From: Roseateles depolymerans
GTDB lineage: Bacteria; Pseudomonadota; Gammaproteobacteria; Burkholderiales; Burkholderiaceae_C
Reading direction: 5' to 3'
Length of the DNA stretch: 64,000 bases
Assembly: GCF_003387155.1 (NCBI RefSeq)
Contig: NZ_QUMT01000004.1
Location: forward strand, 186,001-250,000
A model generated the notes under the pieces. The model saw nothing but the letters and a program-made list of their open reading frames with translations, was not told the origin of the DNA and did not search any database. Of this stretch, positions 45,174 to 52,758 are shown one piece after another (positions within the stretch are counted from its first letter, which is position 1; each line of letters begins with the position of its first letter). The translations under genes and the position numbers were made by a program.

Positions 45174-45212
45174 TCCCCGGCATCCAGCCAGGAGGGCTTC
45201 GGCCCTTCCAGC

Positions 45213-45241
45213 AAAAAGGCACTCCTCGGAGTGCCTTTTTT
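45213..45241. terminator. Bidirectional intrinsic terminator
   Basis: AAAAAGGCACTCC (45213-45225) pairs perfectly with GGAGTGCCTTTTT (45228-45240) around a TC loop. U-runs form on both strands, so it ends both the RRM transcript and the minus-strand SDR transcript. Confidence 0.93.
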
Positions 45242-45270
45242 GTTGCCCGTGTCCTGGGGCTCGGCCCGCA

Positions 45271-46044
45271 TCACTCGTTTTCGCGGTGCTTGCGCGGCCG
45301 GCCGGCCAGCACGCGGTCAAAGAGGGCGCCGGGCAGCACGCGCATCACCCGCGCCACCACGCCCATCTGCCAGGGAATGAAACGCACCCGTGCACCGGCT
45401 GCAATCGCGTCAAAAGCCTTTGCAGCAAATGCTTCCGGCTGCATCAGGAAGGGCATCCGGTAGCGGTTCTTGCGGGTCAGCGGGGTATCGATATATCCGG
45501 GTGCAATCGTCACCACCTGGACGCCGTCCGGACGGCATTCGCCGCGCAGGCTTTCGCAGTAGGCAAACACCGCCGCCTTGCTGGAGGAATAGGCGCCATG
45601 GCCCGGCAAACCCCGGATGCCCGCCACGCTGGCAATGCCCACCAGCGTGCCGCTGCGGCGCTGGCGCATCGGCGTGATGAAGGGCTGGAAGGTGGCCGCC
45701 ATGCCGAGGTTGTTCGTGGCGTAGATGCGCTGCATCACCTCCAGGTCGGCCTCGATGGCGGTGTCCACCCCGATGCTGATGCCGGCATTGGCGATGACCA
45801 CGTCCGGCAGGCCCTGTTCGGCGATGCAGCGGCGACCGGTGGCGGTGATGTCGGCGATGTCACTGACGTCCGCGCGGTAGACGCGCCAGCGAGCAGGATC
45901 CAGGGACTGGGACTGCGCCCATGCCGTCAGCTCCTCCACCCGCCGCGCCACCAGGGCCAGTGACCATCCCTGGCGGTAGTACTGCAGCGCGAGCGCCTGG
46001 CCGATGCCGCTGGAGGCACCGGTGATGTAGACAAGACGTGACAT
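45271..46044 (-). CDS. Short-chain dehydrogenase/reductase
   Basis: NAD(P)-dependent SDR of 257 residues, substrate unknown. Cofactor motif ITGASSGIGQ (about 7-16), NAG in VIANAGISIG, catalytic Ser in IASVAG, and Tyr/Lys in AYSSSKAAV are all present. ATG 46044 (MSRLVYITGASS) is supported by AGGGAACTCC upstream; a longer frame to 46068 is not. A C-terminal hydrophobic/basic segment follows PWQMGVVARVMRVLPGALF, typical of membrane-associated SDRs of the YqjQ-like group. It lies 27 bases after lptC in the same direction, the place where lptA and lptB usually follow. Confidence 0.9.
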   Translation of the reverse strand: MSRLVYITGASSGIGQALALQYYRQGWSLALVARRVEELTAWAQSQSLDPARWRVYRADVSDIADITATGRRCIAEQGLPDVVIANAGISIGVDTAIEADLEVMQRIYATNNLGMAATFQPFITPMRQRRSGTLVGIASVAGIRGLPGHGAYSSSKAAVFAYCESLRGECRPDGVQVVTIAPGYIDTPLTRKNRYRMPFLMQPEAFAAKAFDAIAAGARVRFIPWQMGVVARVMRVLPGALFDRVLAGRPRKHRENE

Positions 46045-46071
46045 GGAGTTCCCTGCGACCAGGGTCAAAGA

Positions 46072-46779
46072 TCAGCGGCGGGTCGGCGATGAGGCCGACG
46101 GCGAAGGAGCGGCAGGCGCTGCAGCCGCCCGGCGAGGCTGCGCACTGAACTGCGCCTTGCCGCCGCCGGCGAAGGTCAGCAGGCCGGTCAGGTTGTTGTA
46201 TTCGAAGCTGCGCACCTGCATTTCACCGCCCATGCCCACCACGCGGGCCGGCAGATGGGAACGCATCTTCTGCTCCGGCACGAAGGCGTGCAGGAACTCG
46301 CCGTACAGCTCCAGGTCGGTGGCGGAGGCCGGGTCGCCGTTGGGATAGCGATGGAGCTTCACATCGCCCATCAGCTGCACTTCGCTGCCGTCGCCGTTGG
46401 ACAAAGCCCGCTTGGCCTGCGCGATCATCAGCTCGCCCTTTTCGCCGTAGGCGCGCAGCTCGGGCTGGTCGATCTCGACCGTGTCGTTGTCCGGATAGTG
46501 CCGCAGCTCCTGACCCAGGATGCGGGCCACCAGGCGGCCGTCGCTGCTGAAGCGCTCCAGCTCGAAGCCCTGCATGCGGTAGTCGGGCACATGGCGCGGC
46601 GCAACCTTTTCACGCGGCGCTTCCAGCTGCGGCGTGCTCTTGATCAGCCACCAGGTGAGGCCCGCCAGCGCCGCCATCAGCAGCAGCGGCACATAACTCG
46701 CCAGGAAGGATTGCAGACGCCACAGCAGGGGCTGCACCCGGCGGCGGGGGCCCGTGGGCGGCGGAGCCAGGACCGCCAT
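46072..46779 (-). CDS. lptC: LPS export periplasmic protein LptC
   Basis: Bitopic inner-membrane protein that receives LPS from LptBFG and passes it to LptA. The 235-residue chain has one helix (about 25-46, YVPLLLMAALAGLTWWLI) and a beta-jellyroll domain with PDYRMQGFELERFSSDG, RALSNGDGSEVQLMGDVKLHR and MRSHLPARVVGMGGEMQVRSFEY. A proline/alanine/serine tail ends it. The start overlaps the kdsC stop by one base (TGATG), so the two are coupled. lptA and lptB are not downstream in this window. Confidence 0.93.
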   Translation of the reverse strand: MAVLAPPPTGPRRRVQPLLWRLQSFLASYVPLLLMAALAGLTWWLIKSTPQLEAPREKVAPRHVPDYRMQGFELERFSSDGRLVARILGQELRHYPDNDTVEIDQPELRAYGEKGELMIAQAKRALSNGDGSEVQLMGDVKLHRYPNGDPASATDLELYGEFLHAFVPEQKMRSHLPARVVGMGGEMQVRSFEYNNLTGLLTFAGGGKAQFSAQPRRAAAAPAAPSPSASSPTRR

Positions 46780-47375
46780 CAGTGCGTGCCCCCGTCCAGC
46801 GTGTCCAGGTGACCCCGCAGCAGGCGCGCGTACTGGCCGGCGGCCATCAGCAGCAGGTCGCAGAACTCACGGGCGGCGCCGTGGCCGCCTTCGGCCTGGG
46901 TCACGTAATGGGCGGCGGCGCGGGTCTCGGCATGTGCCTGGGCCGGCGCGCAGGCGAAACCGGCGCGCACCATCAGCGGCAGGTCCGGCCAGTCGTCGCC
47001 GATGACGGCCACGGCCTCCCAGCGCAGACCCAGTTGGTCCAGCACCGGTTGGGCCGCGGCCAGCTTGTCCTTGGCACCGTAGACGGCATGGGTCAGCCCC
47101 AGGTCCGCCACGCGTCGGCGCACGGCCGGCGAGTCTCGGCCGGTGACCACGATCGGCAGGATGCCGCCCTGGGCCAGCAGCTTCAGGCCGTGACCGTCCA
47201 GGGTGGAGAAGGCCTTGAAGTCCTCGCCGCGTTCGCTGATGTAGATGCGGCCGTCGGTCAGCACCCCGTCCACATCGAAGATGGCCGCCTTCAGGCCGCC
47301 GGCCGGCCCTTGGGCCAGCAGCAGCAGCTCGGGATCAAACCGCAGGGACGGCTGGAGTTCGCGCACCACCGTCAT
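46779..47375 (-). CDS. kdsC: KDO-8-phosphate phosphatase (HAD family)
   Basis: Hydrolyses KDO-8-phosphate to KDO for the LPS inner core. The 198-residue HAD protein shows the nucleophile motif FDVDGVLTDGRIY (about 33-45), FSTLDGHGLKLL, VTGRDS and the acidic motif VAVIGDDWPDLPLM. It lies between kdsD and lptC with end-to-start overlaps on both sides, forming one compact operon. An N-terminal extension of about 28 residues precedes the HAD core, common in betaproteobacterial KdsC. Confidence 0.95.
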   Translation of the reverse strand: MTVVRELQPSLRFDPELLLLAQGPAGGLKAAIFDVDGVLTDGRIYISERGEDFKAFSTLDGHGLKLLAQGGILPIVVTGRDSPAVRRRVADLGLTHAVYGAKDKLAAAQPVLDQLGLRWEAVAVIGDDWPDLPLMVRAGFACAPAQAHAETRAAAHYVTQAEGGHGAAREFCDLLLMAAGQYARLLRGHLDTLDGGTH

Positions 47376-48364
47376 CAGATCACCTTGGCCCGCATCAGGT
47401 CGTTGATGCTGATGGCACCCACCAGGCGCTGATCGTCATCCACGGCCAGCACCAGGGTGATGCGGGCCGACTCCATCAGGTCGGCGGCATCCACCGCCAG
47501 GGCGTCGGCGGAGACGGTGCGCGGGCTGCCATGCATCACCTGAGCGGCGGTCAGGCCGCGCAGGTCGGTGCCGCGTTCGATCAGGCGACGCAGGTCGCCA
47601 TCGGTGAAGATGCCGGCCACCCGCTCCTGCTCATCCACCAGGATGGCGCAGCCCAGGCCCTTGGCGGACATCACCCGCATCATCTCCAGCAGGGTCAGGT
47701 CGGCGCTGACCCGGGGCAGGGCGTCGCCGCTGCGCATCAGGTCGCGGACATGGGTCAGCAGCTTGCGGCCCAGCGCGCCGCCGGGATGGGAGCGGGCAAA
47801 GTCTTCCGCGCGGAACCCGCGTGCGTCCAGCAGCGCGACGGCCAATGCATCGCCCAGCGCGATCTGCGCGGTGGTGCTGGCGGTCGGGGCCAGGTTGAGC
47901 GGACAAGCTTCCTGGTCCACCCGGGAGTCCAGCACATGGTCGGCGTGACGGGCCAGCGAGGAATCGGCCCGGCCGGTCATGGCGATCAGCTTGACGCCCA
48001 GGCGCTTGAGGGTGGGGAGGATGGCGTTGAGCTCGTCGCTCTCGCCGGAATTGGACAGGGCCAGCACGATGTCCGACCGGGTGACCATGCCCAGGTCGCC
48101 ATGGCTGGCCTCGGCCGGATGCACAAAGAAGGCGGGCGTGCCGGTGGACGACAGGGTGGCGGCGATCTTGCGGCCCACATGGCCGCTCTTGCCCATGCCC
48201 ATCACGGCCACGCGGCCGCTGCTGGACAGGATGAGCTGCACCACCTGCTCGAAGGCCTCGCCCAACCGGGGCCCGAGCGCCAGCAGCGCATCGGCTTCGA
48301 CCTTCAGGGCCTGGCGCGCCACTTCGAGGGCACGGGAATGGGTGAGAACAGCTTGTGTCGTCAT
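47375..48364 (-). CDS. kdsD: D-arabinose 5-phosphate isomerase
   Basis: Interconverts ribulose-5-phosphate and arabinose-5-phosphate, the first step of KDO synthesis. The 329-residue chain has a SIS domain (about 45-180; GMGKSGHVGRKIAATLSSTG, SNSGESDELNAILP) followed by two CBS domains (about 210-325; ADLTLLEMMRVMSAKGLG and VDAADLMESARITLVLAVDD). It heads kdsD-kdsC-lptC. In many Burkholderiales a KefB-like antiporter is its neighbour; here that gene lies 6 kb away. Confidence 0.95.
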   Translation of the reverse strand: MTTQAVLTHSRALEVARQALKVEADALLALGPRLGEAFEQVVQLILSSSGRVAVMGMGKSGHVGRKIAATLSSTGTPAFFVHPAEASHGDLGMVTRSDIVLALSNSGESDELNAILPTLKRLGVKLIAMTGRADSSLARHADHVLDSRVDQEACPLNLAPTASTTAQIALGDALAVALLDARGFRAEDFARSHPGGALGRKLLTHVRDLMRSGDALPRVSADLTLLEMMRVMSAKGLGCAILVDEQERVAGIFTDGDLRRLIERGTDLRGLTAAQVMHGSPRTVSADALAVDAADLMESARITLVLAVDDDQRLVGAISINDLMRAKVI

Positions 48365-48415
48365 ACAGGCGGCAGTGTAGCCGGGAGCGGTTCAGCGGCG
48401 GCCGGCGGCCCCGGT

Positions 48416-49726
48416 CTACGGGGGCGGCGGGCCCAGGTGCAGCGCGACGGCAAATCCCGTGCTGACCGGGAGCAGGCGCAGATCCCCGCCGTGCGCGCGA
48501 GCCACCAGGTCGGCCATCATCAGGCCCAGGCCCATGCGGCCCTCGTATTGCTGGCGCTCCAGCGCATCGTTGAGATCCTCGCGGCGCCATTCCGGCACGC
48601 CGGAGCCGTTGTCTTCCAGCTCCACCACCGTGCCGCCGTCGGGCAGCGCCCGCAGGCGAAGCGTCATCCGGCCGGCGCGGTGGCGCCAGGCGTTGTCCAG
48701 CAGATTGATCAGGGCGGCGGCCAGCAGGTCGGGGTCGCCCTGCACCCAGGGCTCGGGCGGCAGGTCCAGTTCCAGTTGCTGGGGCAGCGGCAGATGGGCC
48801 AGCAGGGCAGCCAGGTCCAGGCGCTGCCACTGCAGGCTCATGCCGCTGCGGAACAGGGTCAGCAGCGCGGTGACCACCCGGCGCAGGCGGTCGGCCGCTT
48901 CCCGGGTGCGCTGCAGCCGGTCGCGCTGCTCCGGCGGCGCTTCCCGCAGGGCCATGGCCAGCTGGGTGTCCATGCCGGCCAGGGGCGTGCGCAGGGCATG
49001 GGCCGCGTGGGCGCTGAAGGCGCGCTCGTTGGCCACCCGCTGGGCCAGGCGCTGGCCCAGGTCCAGCACGGCGGCACGGATTTCCGCCAGCTCGCGGCGC
49101 GGCTGTTCCGGCAGGCTCTGGCGGCTGTCCAGCGGGTCGTACTGGTTCAGGGATTCAGTCAGGCGGGCCAGCGGCTCCAGCTCCTGCCGGGCGCGCCGGT
49201 TGAGCCAGATCATGCACAGGCTGCCCACCAGCAGGGCTGACAACGCACTGGCCATGCCCACCCGGGATCGGACCTCCCGCCGCTCGCTGGTGGTCTGGGC
49301 CACCATCAACCAGGCCGCGCCGGTCGGCGACTTGAGGGGGCGCACATGCACGCGCCAGTCGTCGCCGTCGCTGCCGTCGTCTTTCCAGTCGCTGAAGCCG
49401 GCCGGCAGTTGCCAGGGCTTGCCCGGCGCCAGGGGGGAGCGATGCAGCAACTGGCCGTCGGACGACACCAGCTGCCACGCGAAATGGGTGCTCAGGTCGT
49501 CCGCGTCCGCCACTTCGGCGCTCAGCAGCGCATTGTTCTGGCGCAGCAGCTGGCCCAGCACCTGGGAGGAGGCCTGCAGCGTCTCGTCCAGCAGTTCATC
49601 CACTTCCTCCTGCACCACCAGCCAGACCGACACACCGGCCACCAGCGCCCAGAAGACGGAGATCAGCAGCAGCTGGCGGGCCAGCCGGCCGGCGATCGAC
49701 GGTTTGCGGGCGGGAGCGGACCTCAT
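48416..49726 (-). CDS. Sensor histidine kinase, QseC/PmrB-type
   Basis: Membrane sensor kinase, 436 residues. Two helices (about 17-38 and 165-185) flank a periplasmic domain of about 125 residues rich in Asp/Ser/Trp. The phosphoacceptor box is FSAHAAHALRTPLAGMDTQL, with His in HALRTPL. N box LINLLDNAWRH, G1 EDNGSGVP and G2 MGLGLMMADLVARAHGG are intact. Its start overlaps the response regulator stop (ATGA), so they are coupled. Context with a PAP2 phosphatase and the LPS genes suggests an envelope signal; the ligand is unknown. Confidence 0.92.
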   Translation of the reverse strand: MRSAPARKPSIAGRLARQLLLISVFWALVAGVSVWLVVQEEVDELLDETLQASSQVLGQLLRQNNALLSAEVADADDLSTHFAWQLVSSDGQLLHRSPLAPGKPWQLPAGFSDWKDDGSDGDDWRVHVRPLKSPTGAAWLMVAQTTSERREVRSRVGMASALSALLVGSLCMIWLNRRARQELEPLARLTESLNQYDPLDSRQSLPEQPRRELAEIRAAVLDLGQRLAQRVANERAFSAHAAHALRTPLAGMDTQLAMALREAPPEQRDRLQRTREAADRLRRVVTALLTLFRSGMSLQWQRLDLAALLAHLPLPQQLELDLPPEPWVQGDPDLLAAALINLLDNAWRHRAGRMTLRLRALPDGGTVVELEDNGSGVPEWRREDLNDALERQQYEGRMGLGLMMADLVARAHGGDLRLLPVSTGFAVALHLGPPPP

Positions 49727-50376
49727 GCGCCCAGCCGGTAGCCCATGCCGCGCACGGTTTCGATGAGGCTGCGGCCGAGCTTGCGTCGCAGGCTGGAGAT
49801 GTGGACCTCCAGGGCGTTGCTCTGCACCTCGGCGTCGGTGCCCAGCACCCGCAGCTCCAGCTCATGCTTGGGATAGAGCCGGCCGGCGCGCTGGGCCAGC
49901 GCTTCCAGCACCGCCCATTCCCGGGCGGTCAGCTCCACGGCCAGGCCGCCGCGGCGGGCCCGCTTGGCGGCCAGGTCCAGCCAGACGTCGCCATATTGGC
50001 GATGGGAGCTGCTGGCGCCCATATGGCGGCGGCTCACGGCACGCAGCCGGGCGGCAAGCTCCTCGGGGGCGAAGGGTTTGACCAGATAGTCGTCCGCGCC
50101 GCTGTCCAGGCCCTGAAGCCGGTCGGCCAGCAGGTCGCGGGCGGTGAGCATCAGGGCGGGAGTGGCCACGCCGCGCTGGCGCAGCGAGCGCAGCCAGTCC
50201 AGACCCGACCCGTCGGGCAACTGCCAGTCCACGAGCAGCGCTTCCGCATCTTCATATTGGCGGGGCAGCAGGTCCGACAACCGGGTGGCCCAGGTGACCT
50301 CATGGCCTTCGGAGACCAGGAAATCACGCAGGCCGCTCCCCAGCAGTTCGTCGTCTTCAAGCAGGAGCAATCGCAT
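49723..50376 (-). CDS. OmpR-family response regulator, QseB/PmrA-type
   Basis: Receiver plus winged-helix regulator, 217 residues. Acidic pair EDD at 7-9, phosphoacceptor Asp50 (LLVDWQLPDG), Lys in LVKPFAPEELAAR, and a C-terminal DNA-binding domain from ELTAREWAVLEAL to IETVRGMGYRLG, closest in pattern to QseB/PmrA. ATG 50376 gives the correct N-terminus (MRLLLLEDDE); the frame is open further upstream. It is divergent from the PAP2 phosphatase gene. The shared interval contains four CTTCAG half-sites at 11-bp spacing, a likely target of this regulator. Confidence 0.93.
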   Translation of the reverse strand: MRLLLLEDDELLGSGLRDFLVSEGHEVTWATRLSDLLPRQYEDAEALLVDWQLPDGSGLDWLRSLRQRGVATPALMLTARDLLADRLQGLDSGADDYLVKPFAPEELAARLRAVSRRHMGASSSHRQYGDVWLDLAAKRARRGGLAVELTAREWAVLEALAQRAGRLYPKHELELRVLGTDAEVQSNALEVHISSLRRKLGRSLIETVRGMGYRLGA

Positions 50377-50507
50377 CGTGGCAGTGGCGCGGGCAGGGTC
50401 GGATCGGGTGGAACGATAACAGGCCGGCCGGACCGAGCTGTCCGGTGGGCGAATCGGCCCCATTCGGAAATCACGATGCAGTCCGGTCATTCGGGGCGGA
50501 TCCGGCG

Positions 50508-50546
50508 CTTCAGCATACCTTCAGGTTCGCTTCAGGGATCCTTCAG
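50508..50546. promoter_or_regulatory. Four tandem CTTCAG half-sites at 11-bp period (PmrA-box-like)
   Basis: CTTCAG occurs at 50508, 50519, 50530 and 50541, each separated by exactly five bases (CATAC, GTTCG, GGATC). Tandem hexamers with a five-base spacer are the format of PmrA/QseB-type boxes (CTTAAG-N5-CTTAAG). The array ends 25 bases before the PAP2 start codon and 132 bases from the divergent regulator start. Confidence 0.85.
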
Positions 50547-50571
50547 CGCGGTCAAGCCCACTTACGGCGCC

Positions 50572-51342
50572 ATGAAGCCACTTTTGCTGACCGAACTGTC
50601 TGATCCATCCCTCGACCTGCCGAGGGCTGCGGGTGCCGTGACAGGCCCGCGCTGGTTGCCGCGACTGTCCCTGCTGGGCTGGTCGGTGATGCTGGGCCTG
50701 CTGGCGCTGGTCGTCTGGGACGGCCTGGGGCTGGACCTGGCGGCGGTGCGTCTCTTCGGGGACCTGCGGGGGTTTGCCTGGCGCGACCACTGGCTGACCT
50801 CGGGCGTGATGCACCAGGGCGGACGCTGGCTGGCGACGGGGCTGGTCGTGATGCTGCTGGTCAATGCGGTGCGTCCGCTGTGGCCGGGCCTGACGCGCCG
50901 GGAGCGCTGGACGGCGGTGGCGATCACGGCGGTCTGCCTGATCCTCATTCCCTTGATCAAGCAGGGCAGCAGCACCAGCTGCCCCTGGGACCTGGCGGAG
51001 TTTGGCGGCACGGCGCGTTATGTCTCGCACTGGCGCTTTGGCGTGGCGGATGGAGGACCGGGGCATTGTTTCCCGTCCGGCCATGCCAGTTCGGCATTTG
51101 CCTTCTTCAGCCTGTTCTTCATGCTGCGCCGGGCCTATCCACGGCAGGCGGGCGTGGTGCTGGTGGGCGTGATGGTGCTGGGCTTTTGCTACGGCATGGC
51201 CCAAATGGCGCGCGGCGCCCACTATCCCAGCCACACCCTGTGGACGGCCTGGATCTGCTGGGCGGTGACGGTGGGCATGACACGTATCAGCCAGGGCCAG
51301 TGGCGCCTGCGGCGGGCTGCGCCTGCCGGGCACACCGCCTGA
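50572..51342 (+). CDS. PAP2-family membrane phosphatase
   Basis: Integral membrane lipid or pyrophosphate phosphatase, 256 residues, five to six helices. The three PAP2 motifs are KQGSSTSCPWDL (motif 1, Lys present), FPSGHASSAF (motif 2) and ARGAHYPSHTLW (motif 3, His and Arg present; the usual terminal Asp is Trp, as in lipid A 1-phosphatase/phosphotransferase-like members). ATG 50572 (MKPLLLTELSDPSL) is preferred. The CTTCAG array immediately upstream implies control by the divergent two-component system, consistent with lipid A or envelope phospholipid remodelling. The substrate is inferred. Confidence 0.88.
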   Translation: MKPLLLTELSDPSLDLPRAAGAVTGPRWLPRLSLLGWSVMLGLLALVVWDGLGLDLAAVRLFGDLRGFAWRDHWLTSGVMHQGGRWLATGLVVMLLVNAVRPLWPGLTRRERWTAVAITAVCLILIPLIKQGSSTSCPWDLAEFGGTARYVSHWRFGVADGGPGHCFPSGHASSAFAFFSLFFMLRRAYPRQAGVVLVGVMVLGFCYGMAQMARGAHYPSHTLWTAWICWAVTVGMTRISQGQWRLRRAAPAGHTA

Positions 51343-51453
51343 GCCGGCGCGGCCGGTCCGCGCCTACGCCGTCATGGGGCCGCGGCACGGTCGGCTGACC
51401 TGGCCCGGCTCACCTAGCCCGCTGGCCTCATCCGGCTGGCAGGGCGGACTAGC

Positions 51454-51494
51454 ATGTCCGACGCGCATGTCCGGCAGACATAGCCGGCAGACAT
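51454..51494. promoter_or_regulatory. Symmetric ATGTC/GACAT operator-like array
   Basis: ATGTC at 51454 and 51467 and GACAT at 51477 and 51490 form a nested inverted arrangement (ATGTC-N8-ATGTC-N5-GACAT-N8-GACAT). The right half contains a 13-bp tandem repeat (GGCAGACATAGCC twice). It lies 72-112 bases upstream of the PfpI-like start. Confidence 0.5.
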
Positions 51495-51565
51495 AGCCCG
51501 CTACTACCCACGCAGGCTGCTTGCTTTCCAGAATCGGGCTTCCGACTCGATTTCTGGAGACATTC

Positions 51566-52144
51566 ATGGGCAAGAAGCTGTTGTTGCTGGCCGGCGACTA
51601 TGTGGAGGACTACGAGATCATGGTGCCGTTCCAGGCCTTGCTGGCGGTGGGGCACCAGGTGCACGCGGTCTGTCCCGGCAAGAAGGCGGGGGACTTTGTC
51701 CTGACGGCGATCCACGACTTCGAGGGGGCGCAGACCTACTCGGAAAAGCCTGGCCACCGTTTCACCTTGAACGCCACCTTTGACGAGGTCGACCCGGCGT
51801 CCTATGACGGACTGGTCATTCCGGGTGGCCGCGCCCCTGAGTATTTGCGGACGATGCCCAAGGTGCTGCCGCTGGTGCAGCACTTCTCGCAGGCGGGCAA
51901 GCCAATTGCGGCCATCTGCCATGGCGCGCAGTTGCTGGCTGCAGCGGGGGTGATTCGTGGCAAGCGGGTGTCGGCCTACCCGGCGTGCGCGGCGGAGGTG
52001 GAGCTGGCCGGGGCCAGTTATGCGGACATCCCGGTGGACCAGGCGGTCACGGATGGCCAGTTGGTGACCGCACCTGCCTGGCCGGCCCATCCGGCGTGGA
52101 TTGCGCAGTTCCTGACGGTGCTGGGCACACGCATCACCCCATGA
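51566..52144 (+). CDS. DJ-1/PfpI-family protein
   Basis: Cytoplasmic member of the DJ-1/PfpI superfamily (YhbO/YajL/PfpI branch), 192 residues; relatives act as glyoxalases, deglycases or chaperones under stress. The nucleophile is Cys118 in [10 protein letters not shown], with the supporting acidic residue in [25 protein letters not shown] follows the family pattern. ATG 51566 has TGGAGA upstream and gives the usual [17 protein letters not shown] start. A symmetric operator-like array lies about 70 bases further upstream, so regulated expression is likely. Confidence 0.92.
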   Translation: MGKKLLLLAGDYVEDYEIMVPFQALLAVGHQVHAVCPGKKAGDFVLTAIHDFEGAQTYSEKPGHRFTLNATFDEVDPASYDGLVIPGGRAPEYLRTMPKVLPLVQHFSQAGKPIAAICHGAQLLAAAGVIRGKRVSAYPACAAEVELAGASYADIPVDQAVTDGQLVTAPAWPAHPAWIAQFLTVLGTRITP

Positions 52145-52229
52145 CGGAGCGGGTGGGCGCTGGGCGCTGCTCTTGAGGCGGCGCACAATGACCCCAGCCG
52201 TTGCCTGCAACGCCAAAAGGGGAAATGCG

Positions 52230-52604
52230 ATGTGTCAGGTCTTCATCAGTGCGGATCCACAGAGTTATGAATCGCGGACGCGTTCGGTGCGCCTGCACGG
52301 TGTGGTGACCAGCATCCGTCTCGAAAACCTGCACTGGGAAGTCCTGGAGGAGATTGCGGCGCGGGACGGCATGTCAGTGACGCAACTGATCACGCGCCTC
52401 TACGACGAACTGGTGCAAGCCCGCGGCGCCGTCGGCAACTTCGCCTCATTTTTGCGCGTCTCCGCCCTGCGCTACATGGCCTTGGTGGCCCAAAACCGCA
52501 TCCCCGCCGACCCTTCGATCCCCCTGCGCACCCTGAACCCCGACACCGTCCTCACCGGCCTCCAAGGATGGACCCACACCCCTCACCCCATCCAGCTCTC
52601 CTAA
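52230..52604 (+). CDS. Ribbon-helix-helix domain protein
   Basis: Small protein of 124 residues with a ribbon-helix-helix fold typical of the RHH_4 type. RSVRLHGVVTSIRLENLHWEVLEEIAARDGMSVTQLITRLYDEL (about 17-60) supplies the strand and two helices. The rest (ALRYMALVAQNRIP) is conserved-looking. ATG 52230 follows AAAAGGGG at good spacing. RHH_4 proteins are presumed DNA binders but few are characterised. It is not beside a toxin gene, so an antitoxin role is unsupported. A hairpin terminator follows the stop within four bases. Confidence 0.85.
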   Translation: MCQVFISADPQSYESRTRSVRLHGVVTSIRLENLHWEVLEEIAARDGMSVTQLITRLYDELVQARGAVGNFASFLRVSALRYMALVAQNRIPADPSIPLRTLNPDTVLTGLQGWTHTPHPIQLS

Positions 52605-52607
52605 AAC

Positions 52608-52638
52608 GACAAAGGGCTTCCCAAAGGAAGCCCTTGTC
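52608..52638. terminator. Hairpin terminator between convergent RHH gene and gdhA
   Basis: GACAAAGGGCTTCC (52608-52621) pairs with GGAAGCCCTTGTC (52626-52638), leaving one bulged A. On the minus strand it is followed by GTTTTAG. It can serve the RHH gene directly and gdhA at a distance of about 120 bases. Confidence 0.75.
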
Positions 52639-52654
52639 ACCTGCGCGCCCTCCG

Positions 52655-52751
52655 GGCCGCGCCCCCTCAAGCGGAGGCCGTGGATCCGGCTCCGCCGGTC
52701 CACCGTCCTCGCCCCCCTGGGGGGGCCGCCGTCAGGCGGTAGGGGGGGGTC
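52655..52751. repeat. GC-rich multi-hairpin intergenic element
   Basis: Contiguous small palindromes CCGGCTCCGCCGG, CCCCCCTGGGGGGG and CCGCCGTCAGGCGG, then a G-run, sit just after the gdhA stop. It looks like a dispersed intergenic element of the same style as, but not homologous to, the 78-bp family. This is the only copy seen in the window. Confidence 0.4.
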
Positions 52752-52758
52752 AAGGTCA

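Noticed and set aside
52230-52604. Antitoxin of a toxin-antitoxin pair
   Set aside because: The RHH domain is compatible, but neither neighbour (PfpI-like gene or gdhA) is a toxin.
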